Below, one piece after another: positions 7,887-16,577 of a stretch of DNA of 55,672 bases; the first letter of the stretch is position 1; each line of letters begins with the position of its first letter. The notes below the pieces were generated by a model. The model did no database searches. It was given only the letters and a program-made list of their open reading frames with translations, and was not told the origin of the DNA. Made by a program: the position numbers and the translations under genes. Origin of the DNA: Streptomyces sp. NBC_00078 (GTDB lineage Bacteria; Actinomycetota; Actinomycetes; Streptomycetales; Streptomycetaceae); the NCBI RefSeq assembly GCF_026343335.1, contig NZ_JAPELX010000003.1, positions 1 through 55,672 on the forward strand, given 5' to 3'.

Positions 7887-8504
7887 TTACCCCCCGGACA
7901 GGGCGGCACGGACCGGCGAACCGTGCCCCATGTCGCCGTCTTGTACGTCCTCGTGCTGATCGACGACCCAGGACCCGCCCTCGTCCACCAGGCGCAGCGC
8001 GCGGCGGGTGGTCTCCGGGTCCTTGTCGGGCCACTGGTAGGTGTAGGTGACGAGGACGCCGTACCCGGCCGGGTGGTCCTCGACGGCGGCGACCTCGACA
8101 ACGTCACTGGCGGACACGGCCCCGGTGTCCGCTCGTTCGGGACCGCTCGACGTCCTCGACGCCCTCGGCTGCGGCGTCGAGCCGTCGGCATAGGTCGGCG
8201 GCTCGAACGACGGCGAGGGACTGCTCGACGCCTCGTCGGTCGGTGTCGGCGAGGGCGGGGTGTGCTTGGCCGTGCACTCCTCGACGGTGCCGCCGCGCAG
8301 CCGCTTGGAACTCATCCCGCAGGCGGCGGCCCAGTCCTCGCGGTTGTCGGCCTCCTGGTACGAGCGGGCCACCTTGAGGACGGCGGCCGTCGGGTCCTCC
8401 TGCTTGTCCTCGGCCTTGCCGTCCTTGCCCGAGGAGCACCCGCTCGCCAGGAGGCCGGCGGCGAGCACCAGGGCCGCCGTCGAGATCGTTGTCGACCGCT
8501 TCAT
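7887..8504 (-). CDS. Conjugation-locus lipoprotein
   Basis: A 205-residue lipoprotein. The N-terminus is a lipobox signal, LLASGC, with the lipidated Cys near residue 23. A Ser/Pro-rich linker separates two parts of a possible NTF2-like outer domain. The ATG at 8504 overlaps the VirB4-like gene stop as ATGA, so the two are translationally coupled. Small lipoproteins within such loci are usually envelope parts of the channel. No specific family is recognised. Confidence 0.75.
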   Translation of the reverse strand: MKRSTTISTAALVLAAGLLASGCSSGKDGKAEDKQEDPTAAVLKVARSYQEADNREDWAAACGMSSKRLRGGTVEECTAKHTPPSPTPTDEASSSPSPSFEPPTYADGSTPQPRASRTSSGPERADTGAVSASDVVEVAAVEDHPAGYGVLVTYTYQWPDKDPETTRRALRLVDEGGSWVVDQHEDVQDGDMGHGSPVRAALSGG

Positions 8505-11062
8505 ACGCCCGCCTTTTCCATGGTCACGGTGCCGTCGGCCTGGTTCTGGGCCGCCTTGGGGGAGGTGTCGAGGAGGTCGAGGAGTTCCAGCGAGGGGACG
8601 TCCCACTGAACGGTGGCGCAACTGAAACGCCGGTCCCTGATGATCGAATGGCCGTGCCTGATCTCGCCGTCCGGCAGGAGGCCGACGGACTGAATCAGGG
8701 CCCGGGTGTGCTGATCCTTGGGCAGGCCGAGGAGCTCGGCGAGCGCGTCTTGTTGGTCCCTGGTGGTCAACTGGAATCCCGCGACGGTGGTCAACTGCTC
8801 GATGACACCAACGAGCTTGACGAGGCTCTCCGGGTCCTGCGTGTCCAGGAGTAGCGACGTCGCCAAGGCCCGGCCCACTCGCGCGATGTACTGGAGGAAG
8901 TTCGAGCCCTCACGCGTCGCGGTGAGAACGTGAACTTCCGGCACACACACGGCCTTTCGCAGCCCGCGCAGGTCGCGGCGGCCTGCGGTGGTGACGCCGT
9001 ACGCCAACATCGAGTGCATGAGTGCCACGCTCAACCGCTGCATGGGGTTCCACTCCTTGCGGGTGCTCTCGGCCCCGGGGAGGGAGAGGCCCGGCATCTG
9101 CACAACCCAGATTCCGGCCTTGGGTGCGAGCGGCGGGGCGTCACCGGTCGGGCGGCCCATGAACGGGGCGCCGAGGGCGTTTTGCGAGAGCTCCCACAGG
9201 GCCTCGCCGGTCTCGCGGGCGAGCGGGTCGTCCATCTGTCGCAGGTACTCGATCACCTTCCAGGTGGCCGGGTTGCCTGCCTTGATCACCTCGTTCGTGG
9301 CACGGGTGATCGGGGTCTCGGCGCCGCGTTCCCGCAGGTGTTCGGGGGCGGCGATGCTGAGTTGTGCGGGGACCTCGCCGCGTGCCGCGTCGGTGCCCTC
9401 GGCGGTCAGCAGAGTGAAGAGGTCGCAGACGCCGGCGAACGCCGGGCCGGTCTCGACGAGGTGGGCGTCGAGGCCGTACCGTCGCGCGGCCGTCACCACT
9501 CCCCCAAGGTCGCCCTTGAAGTCCAGCGCCAAGCAGTAGGCGCCGCGGAATCCGGCGTCCAACATGCTCAACATCATTGCCGTGGTCTTGCCCCGGCCGG
9601 ACCGCCCGACGTACGCCGTCGTCGTCGCGTCTCCCCTGTCGCTGCCGGCGGTGACGTCGTTCCTGAACACGCCGGGTGTGCTGCCGGTGAGGTACCCGAC
9701 GATGGGGCCGTTGTCGTCCCCGACCTTGGCGCCGCCCCACCACCAGGAGCCGGACAGGGCGGTGACGTCGCGGACGTGGCCGAGGTCGGGCACGCGGATT
9801 TGGTCGCCGGGCTGCGACTCGATCCACAGTTCGCGTTGCTCCTCCTCGCCGACCGAGACCTCGATACCGAGGCCGCCATAGTGCGTGATCACCGCGTCCA
9901 CCTGGGACCGCAGGTCATCGAGCGAGATCGTGCTCGTGATGACGAGGCGCGGGTGATCCTCGACGAGGGTCACGTCCTCACGCCGCATGTCGCGGGTGAG
10001 CTCGGCCATGACCTCCTCTGTCTCCTCGATGTCCCGGCCGGGGTCCTCGGCGGACTGGCGGGCGGCGCTGCGGCGCTGTTCCTTGGCGAGGCGGCGGGCC
10101 TGGTCCACCTTCTTGAGGGCGTCCCGCTTGGGCATGACGCGGAACCGGACGGATGCCTCGGGGGACACCGGGAGTATCAGGGCGGCCGGGTCGACGTCCT
10201 CGTCGAGCTGTTCCTCGTCGACGTCCGGCACATAGTTGATCTCGCTCAACACCCGTAGCCACTCGCCGTTTCCGGGGCTCTCCATCTGCTCGGGAAAGCC
10301 CGTCATGGACAGCACCGAGACCCACGCCGACACCTTGCCGTGGGCGTCGACCACCCGGAGGTGGTCGGGGTGCGGGAGGATGCGGCCCCGGGTGAGGGCG
10401 GCGAGTTTGGCACCGCTGATGACACCGGCCGCGCTCGGTGCGGGAAGCGGTGCGGTGCGGTGCTGCTCGCGGCTGATCATCCATGCGAGCATCTCGACGG
10501 CCGCGGGCTGGGCCTTCCACGGGGAGGACTCCAGCCTCCTGCCGAGGCGGCGCATCTGGGCGTCGAGCTTGGCGAGCTCGCGGGTGCTGATGCTCGACGA
10601 GGAGAGGCCGAGTCCCTCTTGAACGCCTCGGCGGCTGATCTTCTGGGCCTGCCCGGTTCGCTCGGTGAGCCGTACGCCGAGGAGGAGGTGACGACTCGGC
10701 AGGCCGATCTGTTCGAGGCGGCGGACACGGAGCTCGGCCCACTCGTCCCATGCTCCGGACGTGAACATGCCGCCGGCGGCCTCGGCCGCGTAGTCCTCGG
10801 CGTGCAACGGGGACCAGAGAACGCGGAGGTGGCAGTCATGCCCCGCGAGAGTGCGGGCAAGGGCGGAGTTCGCGGCGTCGAGCTCGCCGTCCCGGGCCGT
10901 CTCGCTCATCAGGTCGGTGTTCGAGGAGGCGAGGACGTACCAAGCCTCTGTGTGGGTGTCCGTGATGATCAGGCCGTCCGCGAGGCCCACGTACTGCGGC
11001 GCGGCGGCCGACCGGTCCCCGCCCACGCCGAGGAACGTTCCTACCTTCTGTAGAACCTTCAC
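8501..11062 (-). CDS. VirB4/TcpF-like conjugation ATPase
   Basis: An 853-residue ATPase that would energise the secretion channel. The Walker A motif is GRSGRGKTT at 486-494, followed by LDFKGDLGG. Around residue 706 the expected Walker B region reads CVPEVHVL: the Glu is there but the usual preceding Asp is Pro. The N-terminal half carries the long helical region usual in VirB4-type proteins. The GTG start at 11062 has AGGAGGA upstream and overlaps the TcpE-like stop as GTGA. Length and context match the family. Confidence 0.88.
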   Translation of the reverse strand: MKVLQKVGTFLGVGGDRSAAAPQYVGLADGLIITDTHTEAWYVLASSNTDLMSETARDGELDAANSALARTLAGHDCHLRVLWSPLHAEDYAAEAAGGMFTSGAWDEWAELRVRRLEQIGLPSRHLLLGVRLTERTGQAQKISRRGVQEGLGLSSSSISTRELAKLDAQMRRLGRRLESSPWKAQPAAVEMLAWMISREQHRTAPLPAPSAAGVISGAKLAALTRGRILPHPDHLRVVDAHGKVSAWVSVLSMTGFPEQMESPGNGEWLRVLSEINYVPDVDEEQLDEDVDPAALILPVSPEASVRFRVMPKRDALKKVDQARRLAKEQRRSAARQSAEDPGRDIEETEEVMAELTRDMRREDVTLVEDHPRLVITSTISLDDLRSQVDAVITHYGGLGIEVSVGEEEQRELWIESQPGDQIRVPDLGHVRDVTALSGSWWWGGAKVGDDNGPIVGYLTGSTPGVFRNDVTAGSDRGDATTTAYVGRSGRGKTTAMMLSMLDAGFRGAYCLALDFKGDLGGVVTAARRYGLDAHLVETGPAFAGVCDLFTLLTAEGTDAARGEVPAQLSIAAPEHLRERGAETPITRATNEVIKAGNPATWKVIEYLRQMDDPLARETGEALWELSQNALGAPFMGRPTGDAPPLAPKAGIWVVQMPGLSLPGAESTRKEWNPMQRLSVALMHSMLAYGVTTAGRRDLRGLRKAVCVPEVHVLTATREGSNFLQYIARVGRALATSLLLDTQDPESLVKLVGVIEQLTTVAGFQLTTRDQQDALAELLGLPKDQHTRALIQSVGLLPDGEIRHGHSIIRDRRFSCATVQWDVPSLELLDLLDTSPKAAQNQADGTVTMEKAGV

Positions 11063-11625
11063 TTGTCCTCCTGGTGGTGCTGGATTGCCTTGCGGCCGTA
11101 CGCCTTCGCCACGGCGTCGGGGCCGTACAGACGCGGGCGGGCGGCGAGCCGGACGGGCCCGCCGGCCCCGGCCGGGACGGACTCCTCGGCGCCGAGCCAC
11201 CGCTCGACGAGCGGGCCGAGGGGCGACTCGGCGAGGAGCTCGACTTTTCCGGCCCACCGGGCGCGGCGGCCGATCCACTCGCTACGGGTGGCGGCCCGGC
11301 GCCCTCCGCAGATGACGGGGCGGTGTCCGAGGACGAGATAGCGAATGCCGATCGACCACCGGGTGATGTTCCACCGGCGCTCGACCGTGCGGGACTTCTG
11401 CGTGCCATAGATCGCGATGATCAGCGGCGGCAGGAAGTACGCCGTAAATGTGATCTTGGTGGGGAAGCCGAACAGGAGCAGGAGAGCGCCGGTCCACATG
11501 CCGTAGAGAACGAGGCCAAGGACGAGAGCGCGGCGCGGCGCACCTTCCCCGAGGTCGATCCCGAGGAGTTCGTGTTGCTTGGTCTCCAGCTCGAAACTGC
11601 GGGTGTACGTGTGCCCGACGCGCAT
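11059..11625 (-). CDS. TcpE-like membrane protein
   Basis: A 188-residue protein with two adjacent transmembrane segments at about 33-53 and 59-74 and a long basic cytoplasmic C-terminus. Size, topology and place directly before the VirB4-like gene match the TcpE family of Gram-positive conjugation loci, where it recruits or anchors the ATPase. Its ATG overlaps the stop of the small membrane protein gene as TGATG. Confidence 0.7.
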   Translation of the reverse strand: MRVGHTYTRSFELETKQHELLGIDLGEGAPRRALVLGLVLYGMWTGALLLLFGFPTKITFTAYFLPPLIIAIYGTQKSRTVERRWNITRWSIGIRYLVLGHRPVICGGRRAATRSEWIGRRARWAGKVELLAESPLGPLVERWLGAEESVPAGAGGPVRLAARPRLYGPDAVAKAYGRKAIQHHQEDK

Positions 11626-11876
11626 CAGGCCGACCCCGAGACCTTGCCCCATACGCCTGTAAGGACGCCCTTCACGAGGTCGGGGGCCCAGACGACGGCG
11701 CCGACGAACACGGCGGCCACAAAGAGCGTGACCATCTCCCCCCACTCCTTTTTCAGGAAGTGGCCGAGTGCCCGGATCGCGAGGAACGCCCCGAAGAGGT
11801 TCCCGACCACAATCAAGATCCAGTCCCGGAGCTCCGATCCGGTGGTGAGTGCGGCGAGTTGGACGGTGTGGTGCAC
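11625..11876 (-). CDS. TcpD-like small membrane protein
   Basis: An 83-residue protein with two hydrophobic helices at about 17-36 and 48-64 and short polar ends. Its place between the TcpC-like and TcpE-like genes matches TcpD, although a VirB2-like pilin cannot be excluded from topology alone. The GTG start at 11876 has AAGGGGGAA upstream. Two copies of a dispersed TGTGASCTG-type motif lie between this start and the TcpC-like gene, so this may be the first gene of a separately controlled unit. Confidence 0.65.
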   Translation of the reverse strand: MHHTVQLAALTTGSELRDWILIVVGNLFGAFLAIRALGHFLKKEWGEMVTLFVAAVFVGAVVWAPDLVKGVLTGVWGKVSGSA

Positions 11877-11898
11877 GGGTTCCCCCTTGGTGTGAATT

Positions 11899-11954
11899 GA
11901 CGTCGTGACCTGGGGTCATGACGGGCGCTCATAGTTTGTGAGCTGGGGACATAC
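11899..11954. promoter_or_regulatory. Two copies of the TGTGASCTG motif upstream of the TcpD-like gene
   Basis: 11929-11954 reads CTCATAGTTTGTGAGC then TGGGGACATA. A related copy at 11899-11924 has GTGACCTGGGGTCATGA. The first is nearly identical to 19034-19059, to 47566-47591 and, in inverted orientation, to 38057-38082. It is read here as a regulatory site on sequence recurrence alone. Confidence 0.5.
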
Positions 11955-11960
11955 GGACAG

Positions 11961-13106
11961 TCAGAGGGTGCCGCCGCGCACGTCGGCAACCTGCCAACGC
12001 TGCGCGTCCGAGCTCGACACCTGCGTGAGCTCCACCCGGTAGACCTGTTCGACGGTGGCGCCGCCGAGGGTCCAGGAGACGCGGGCGGTACCAACGCGGT
12101 CGTCGCCCGTCCCCGTGTCGATGGACCAGGAGGCGAGGGCCTGATAGATCACGCCCTCGGGGAGCGGCGGGACGCTCGCACCCGGTGCGGTGACGGCCTC
12201 GGTGTCTCCCCCGGCGTACGCCTTGAAGAACTTCGCGACGGGTTCTTGAGTCTGGGCGGTCAGCTCGGTGTCCGTCTGCGTGATGGGGATCTCCGGGGCC
12301 TTGGGGCCGCTGGTGGGGATGCCGACGAGTCCGGGGGGACCGGTGACGATCACGCGTCCTGCGGTCTGGACAACGGGGACGTCGAGGCCGACCCAACGAG
12401 CGGGGCTCTCGGCCGGCGGCGTCTTCTTGTCCTTGTCCGGGGCACCCTCGACGGCGGCGGTGCGGATGAGCACCTCGACCCGCACGCGGGCTTGGTGGTC
12501 CTTGCCGGGGGTGACGGCGCCGGGCTGCACTGTCAGGACGTCTTGGCGACCGTTCCCGTCCCAACCCATATCCGTATCGGAGTTGGCGGGCAGCACGGAC
12601 GCCAGGAGCGCGGCCCGCTCCTCCTTCTTGGCCTCGTCCCACCCGAGGTAGGCGCGGGCAAAGCGGCTTGCGACAGCTTGCGCCTCGGCGTCGGGATACG
12701 CCGGTGCCGCCTTGGGCGCCTCGGCTTTCGGGGCCTGCGCCTTGGGCGGGAAGAACCAGGATCGGACGCCGGTCACGGCCATGAGGACGACGACGAACCA
12801 CAGCAGTCCGCGGCCGAGGCGGCGGAGAAACACGGCGCCCGAGCGTTCGTCCTGGGGTGTCCATGTCGGGGCCGTCGAGGTGGACGACGACGCGGCCGGG
12901 ATGGCGGCCGTGGGCGTGGTCCGGTTCGAGCTCTGCCTCCTGGCGAGCTCGGCCCCTGCCGATTCCCAGGGGTTCGAGCGGCGGTCCCCCGCCGGCGGCT
13001 CACCCTGCGGGGGCACTCCCCCGGGTGGCTTCTTCTGGTCCTTGCTCTGCCCGGTTGGCTCCGGTAGTCCCATGACCTTCCGGGCGATGGTGCCGAACGA
13101 TGCCAC
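11961..13106 (-). CDS. TcpC/VirB8-like conjugal transfer protein
   Basis: A 381-residue bitopic membrane protein: a disordered Pro/Ser-rich N-terminus of about 95 residues, a transmembrane helix at about 100-119, then an outer region with two NTF2-like halves (FARAYLGWD near residue 150 and KFFKAYAGGD near 290). This is the layout of TcpC proteins, the VirB8 counterparts of Gram-positive systems. The GTG start at 13106 has GGAGG nine bases upstream. It is transcribed away from the XRE regulator at 13302, leaving about 195 bases of shared upstream region. Confidence 0.82.
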   Translation of the reverse strand: MASFGTIARKVMGLPEPTGQSKDQKKPPGGVPPQGEPPAGDRRSNPWESAGAELARRQSSNRTTPTAAIPAASSSTSTAPTWTPQDERSGAVFLRRLGRGLLWFVVVLMAVTGVRSWFFPPKAQAPKAEAPKAAPAYPDAEAQAVASRFARAYLGWDEAKKEERAALLASVLPANSDTDMGWDGNGRQDVLTVQPGAVTPGKDHQARVRVEVLIRTAAVEGAPDKDKKTPPAESPARWVGLDVPVVQTAGRVIVTGPPGLVGIPTSGPKAPEIPITQTDTELTAQTQEPVAKFFKAYAGGDTEAVTAPGASVPPLPEGVIYQALASWSIDTGTGDDRVGTARVSWTLGGATVEQVYRVELTQVSSSDAQRWQVADVRGGTL

Positions 13107-13301
13107 TCCCCGTAACCTCCCCCGTGCTTGGGCCCATTGGGCGCATGTTGACCGACCTTATGCCGGTCTTGATCGGGGCGTCAAAGAAGTTCGTATGGTC
13201 CCGCGCTCCTTATGGCCGACCCTGGCGAGCGTGCCCTCGCGGTGATCACGGAGCGCTAGAGTGCCGCCCCGAATGGCACAACGAGACGAAGGGCGCGACG
13301 G

Positions 13302-13739
13302 GTGCGCATACGCCGTGACCGGCTGCGGGAGCTGCGACGACTTCGCGGCATGACGCAAAGTCAACTCGCTGCGGTCCTGGGCTGTTCCCGGGGAGCGGTC
13401 TCGACTTGGGAAACGACCGGTCGCCTTCCTCTGCCTGAACGCCTGCAAGCCCTTTGCGTGTTCTTCGGCGTTTCGGTCCGGGAGTTGGTCGAGGCGGAGG
13501 AATCCGAGTTCGTCACATTGCGCGGGTTGCGGATAGCTGCGGGGATGCGGATGAAAGACATTGCCGCAGTCCTGAAAGTATGTCCGCCGACCTATTGCGA
13601 CGTAGAAACCGGACGGCAAAAGATCCCGGTTCGATGGGTCACCCCCTTGTCGAACGCCTACGGAGTTCCACCGGAGACGGTTATCGGATTAGCACCCTCA
13701 CGCGCAAAGGGAGAGACCGGCGGCGCCTCGGGAGGGTAG
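13302..13739 (+). CDS. Double-HTH XRE-family regulator
   Basis: A 145-residue DNA-binding protein with two helix-turn-helix domains in tandem. The first (about residues 5-60) has MTQSQLAAVLGCSRGAVSTWE; the second (about 70-125) has MKDIAAVLKVCPPTYCDVE. It starts at GTG 13302 and reads against the surrounding conjugation genes, between the TcpC-like gene and the coupling ATPase gene. Divergence from the TcpC-like gene suggests that it controls the transfer operon. Family is clear; target is inference. Confidence 0.8.
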   Translation: MRIRRDRLRELRRLRGMTQSQLAAVLGCSRGAVSTWETTGRLPLPERLQALCVFFGVSVRELVEAEESEFVTLRGLRIAAGMRMKDIAAVLKVCPPTYCDVETGRQKIPVRWVTPLSNAYGVPPETVIGLAPSRAKGETGGASGG

Positions 13740-13758
13740 TCCCGAGGCGCCGCCGGTC
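13715..13758. terminator. Bidirectional terminator between convergent genes
   Basis: A 19-bp stem GACCGGCGGCGCCTCGGGA with a short loop. It separates the plus-strand XRE gene from the minus-strand gene ending at 13761 and can serve both. Confidence 0.85.
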
Positions 13759-13760
13759 GT

Positions 13761-14159
13761 TTACCCTCGCTTCTCGGAACCCATCGACCACGAACGCCAC
13801 ACGTCCGCGCATTCTTGTTGGATTAGGTCCACGGACGTTCCAGCACCCGCGTACAGAATCACCCCGAGAGGCTCATCCCGCACGGAGCACATTTTGAACA
13901 GATTTTCCGCATGAGGCGCCAATCTGTCGATTAGTGCATTGATTGCACTGTTCCCGATTGGCGGAATAGGCCAACGCATGTGCCAGAAACAACCGACAAG
14001 TACGGGAGTTGTCCGGGCGTATTCGTCGGCACTGTATACGCGAATCGAGCCGTGGACCATATCGACGCTGACATAGGCGGGCAACGAATCCGACACGTCC
14101 CCCTCGCCATGGCTGCGGTATTCGCGCCGGAAGACGCCTTCCTTTTCCTTCTCAGACAT
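13761..14159 (-). CDS. Hypothetical protein coupled to the coupling ATPase
   Basis: A 132-residue protein without a recognised family. It has no membrane segment or signal peptide. The ATG at 14159 overlaps the end of the FtsK/TcpA-like gene by eight bases and has GGAAGG upstream, so it is translated with that ATPase. Tight coupling suggests a role in transfer, for example as an adaptor, but nothing in the sequence shows this. Confidence 0.65.
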   Translation of the reverse strand: MSEKEKEGVFRREYRSHGEGDVSDSLPAYVSVDMVHGSIRVYSADEYARTTPVLVGCFWHMRWPIPPIGNSAINALIDRLAPHAENLFKMCSVRDEPLGVILYAGAGTSVDLIQQECADVWRSWSMGSEKRG

Positions 14160-16422
14160 GCGAAGCACCTTCCCCCTTCGCTTGCTCCGGGACTTCCTTC
14201 CGAGTCCCGGAACTGTTCTTCTCCTGCCACTCCCGCCATTCGGAAAGCCACTCCGCGAGCTCCTCCTCGGTGTAATAGGAGGTCTGCCCGTCGGTGATTC
14301 CCTCGGGGGCCTTGATGCCGCGTGTCTCGCCTCGCTTGAAATATGTCCGAACGGTGGCCGCTTTCCACGGGAGGAATCCCCGCGCGTGGGCGTCGGCAAG
14401 GCTGTACGTCTCGGGGAGCTCCTCCTCCTGGCGCTCCTCCTCGGGGTCCGGCGTCCCGCCGCCGGCGGTTGTCGTGCCGGTTGTCGTGGCCGGTGTCGCG
14501 TGGGGGCCTGTCGTGCCGTGTGAGCTGGGAGAACTAGCCGTGATCCCCTTGACTGCCGGAGACGCGACAGCGGGCAGGACACCCGGGCCGTACTTGCCTC
14601 CGGGCAGGAACTCGGCGGTGGCCGCGGTCGCGTTGACCTCGTCGAGCACTTCGGCCGTAATCCACGGGGCCATTTCCCCGGCGTCGAACCATGCAGGCGC
14701 GGGCGGGCACTGCGCGAGGAGGCGTCCGACGTCCGGCGTAATATAGCTCGGCTGCATTTCGCGGACGTACAGGTAATCGCCGTCGGGGTCTTTCCGCTTG
14801 TCCGAGTAGGCGCCCCGTCCCTTGATATCCGTATCGAATCCGAGAACGGGTGTGCTCTGTCCGAAAGCCACGCCCCAGGAAACGCGGTCCTGTTGCCCTA
14901 CTGCGATGCGGGTTCCGATCTGCGCGCGCTCCATCGTTCCACCGAAGAAGGAGTTAGCGAATTGCTGCGTACCCACGACTACGCGGTGATTAGAGGATCG
15001 CCCTTGCAGCAGGATGATTCCGAGCCAGTCAAGGAAGGGAGGCGTCCCCTTCCCCTTTACCCCGTACCGCCACCACGTATAAGCGAGCTTGATCAATGTC
15101 GGGAGCTCGTCCACGACGAGAGTTCGGGGGACGAGCTGACTTCTCAGCGCAGGATCGGCGCCTCGTTCGGTTGCCGCCTCGGCCGCCATCATTGAGGTGA
15201 GGAATTCGGCGAACGCGGCGATACACTCGCGCGTCGTCTTGTGAATACGGACGCCCGAGAACCCCTCGGCCTCCTGCAAGGAGTTGCGTTTCGTGTCGAG
15301 GATGTCGACGAGTTCGCCGTGTTGCCGACCGTGGACAACTGGAATGTAAAGGACGGTCGACTTACCGGAACCGGTGTCACCAGCAACGCCCCAATGCGGG
15401 GTGGCCGATTGAGTCTGAATGATGGCGTCCGCGATGACGTCGCCCTCGATAGCCAGGCCGACGAACACCCGTCGGGCGTCGCCTGTCGACTTCCACGGGA
15501 CGTATTCGGGGAGCTTGGGTTTCGGCGTGGGGGCGGGCTTGGGTGTCCACTGGACGTAGTGCTCTTGCCCGGTGCGCTTCCATTCCGGCACCCATTCACC
15601 CGGTACCCGCTCGTCGATAACGCGCTCGATTGCGGCGACGGCCTCGGGGCCGCCCATCCATTTCGCCGGTACTCGCAGCACGATTCGAGCGTCTGCGGCG
15701 CTCACGCTTTCCGGTACGGAGAGCCACCGGGTGCGCGGTTCGTCGTCTTCCATGCGGAGCACTTGACGAACCGCCACCCAGACGCCGGGACCGTAGATTT
15801 GTCCATCTGTCCACACGGGCCGTACGCGCCACCAACCGAGTCCGGCCGGACTGGTGAGCGCGGCGAGATAGACGGCCGACGCAAGCGCGATTAGGGCGAG
15901 TTGGGTCTCCTCGGGGAATCGCCAGAACCCCCACGCCACCGGGAGGGGGGCCAGGCGGACCGCTGAACGCGCGGCGCGCGGCCATCGGTGCCAGACGGCC
16001 AGAACGCGCCACAGTCCCGCGAGAGCGCCGCACAGGACCCGTACGGGGGCCGTGACGGCGCGGGTGATCCGTCGGGCGCGGCTGGGCTTGTCGAACGACA
16101 CTGCCGGGCGAGACGCCGGCGCCCCGAGTTGCTCGACGGGTGTCTCGGTGGCCTCGTCGTCCGGGAGCGGGGCGCCCGCCTTCCACCACGTCGCCTCGCT
16201 GCGCGCGGGGCCGACGAGCTCGCGCCCGGAGAGGTACCGCCCGATGGCCGCCACGGCGGCGCCGATGCTCTGCTCGATCTGACGGTTGAACCGCTCGCGG
16301 TCGGCCGGTGTGCCTTGTTGGGCGAGCACGGCAACCACCACCAGGGCGCCGACGAGGCCGCCGCCGCCGAGGCTGAACACACCGCCGGGAAGTCTGTCGA
16401 TGAGGTCCGGAAGGTCCGGCAC
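14152..16422 (-). CDS. FtsK/TcpA-like coupling ATPase with C-terminal HTH
   Basis: A 756-residue DNA-pumping ATPase. An N-terminal hydrophobic stretch and a second membrane region (near 155-205) anchor it. The motor domain has Walker A GDTGSGKST at 348-356 and Walker B LVVDE near 436. A Thr/Gly/Pro-rich linker follows, then a helix-turn-helix-like domain at about 672-735 (LPWKAATVRTYFKRG). In the TcpA family it selects DNA and feeds it to the channel. The GTG at 16422 has AAAGGGGG upstream. The linker is encoded by one of three copies of a spaced DNA element (14469-14570). Confidence 0.85.
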   Translation of the reverse strand: MPDLPDLIDRLPGGVFSLGGGGLVGALVVVAVLAQQGTPADRERFNRQIEQSIGAAVAAIGRYLSGRELVGPARSEATWWKAGAPLPDDEATETPVEQLGAPASRPAVSFDKPSRARRITRAVTAPVRVLCGALAGLWRVLAVWHRWPRAARSAVRLAPLPVAWGFWRFPEETQLALIALASAVYLAALTSPAGLGWWRVRPVWTDGQIYGPGVWVAVRQVLRMEDDEPRTRWLSVPESVSAADARIVLRVPAKWMGGPEAVAAIERVIDERVPGEWVPEWKRTGQEHYVQWTPKPAPTPKPKLPEYVPWKSTGDARRVFVGLAIEGDVIADAIIQTQSATPHWGVAGDTGSGKSTVLYIPVVHGRQHGELVDILDTKRNSLQEAEGFSGVRIHKTTRECIAAFAEFLTSMMAAEAATERGADPALRSQLVPRTLVVDELPTLIKLAYTWWRYGVKGKGTPPFLDWLGIILLQGRSSNHRVVVGTQQFANSFFGGTMERAQIGTRIAVGQQDRVSWGVAFGQSTPVLGFDTDIKGRGAYSDKRKDPDGDYLYVREMQPSYITPDVGRLLAQCPPAPAWFDAGEMAPWITAEVLDEVNATAATAEFLPGGKYGPGVLPAVASPAVKGITASSPSSHGTTGPHATPATTTGTTTAGGGTPDPEEERQEEELPETYSLADAHARGFLPWKAATVRTYFKRGETRGIKAPEGITDGQTSYYTEEELAEWLSEWREWQEKNSSGTRKEVPEQAKGEGASHV
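14469..14570 (+). repeat. Spaced TGTCGYG element, copy 1 (inside the coupling ATPase gene)
   Basis: TGTCGYG-type octamers start at 14469, 14481, 14493 and 14508, GTGTGAGCTGGG at 14518, and the inverted octamer CGCGACAG at 14563. The spacings 12-12-15-10-45 are the same as in copies 2 and 3. It reads on the plus strand while the host gene reads on the minus strand. Confidence 0.85.
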
Positions 16423-16528
16423 GCTTCCCCCTTTCGTACGCACGCCCGGCCGGGGCGTGCCTCTTGATCCTCGCGCACCGTGCCGACAAGGGGCCGCGTG
16501 GTTTTCCGGGACAACCTCGAACAACAAC

Positions 16529-16557
16529 GCGCGCCCGGCTCGGAGGAGCCGGGCGCG
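16529..16557 (-). terminator. Terminator of the flavoprotein unit
   Basis: Stem CGCGCCCGGCTC pairing with GAGCCGGGCGCG, 20 bases past the flavoprotein stop. Confidence 0.8.
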
Positions 16558-16577
16558 GGCCGAGGAGCTGGTCCTCG

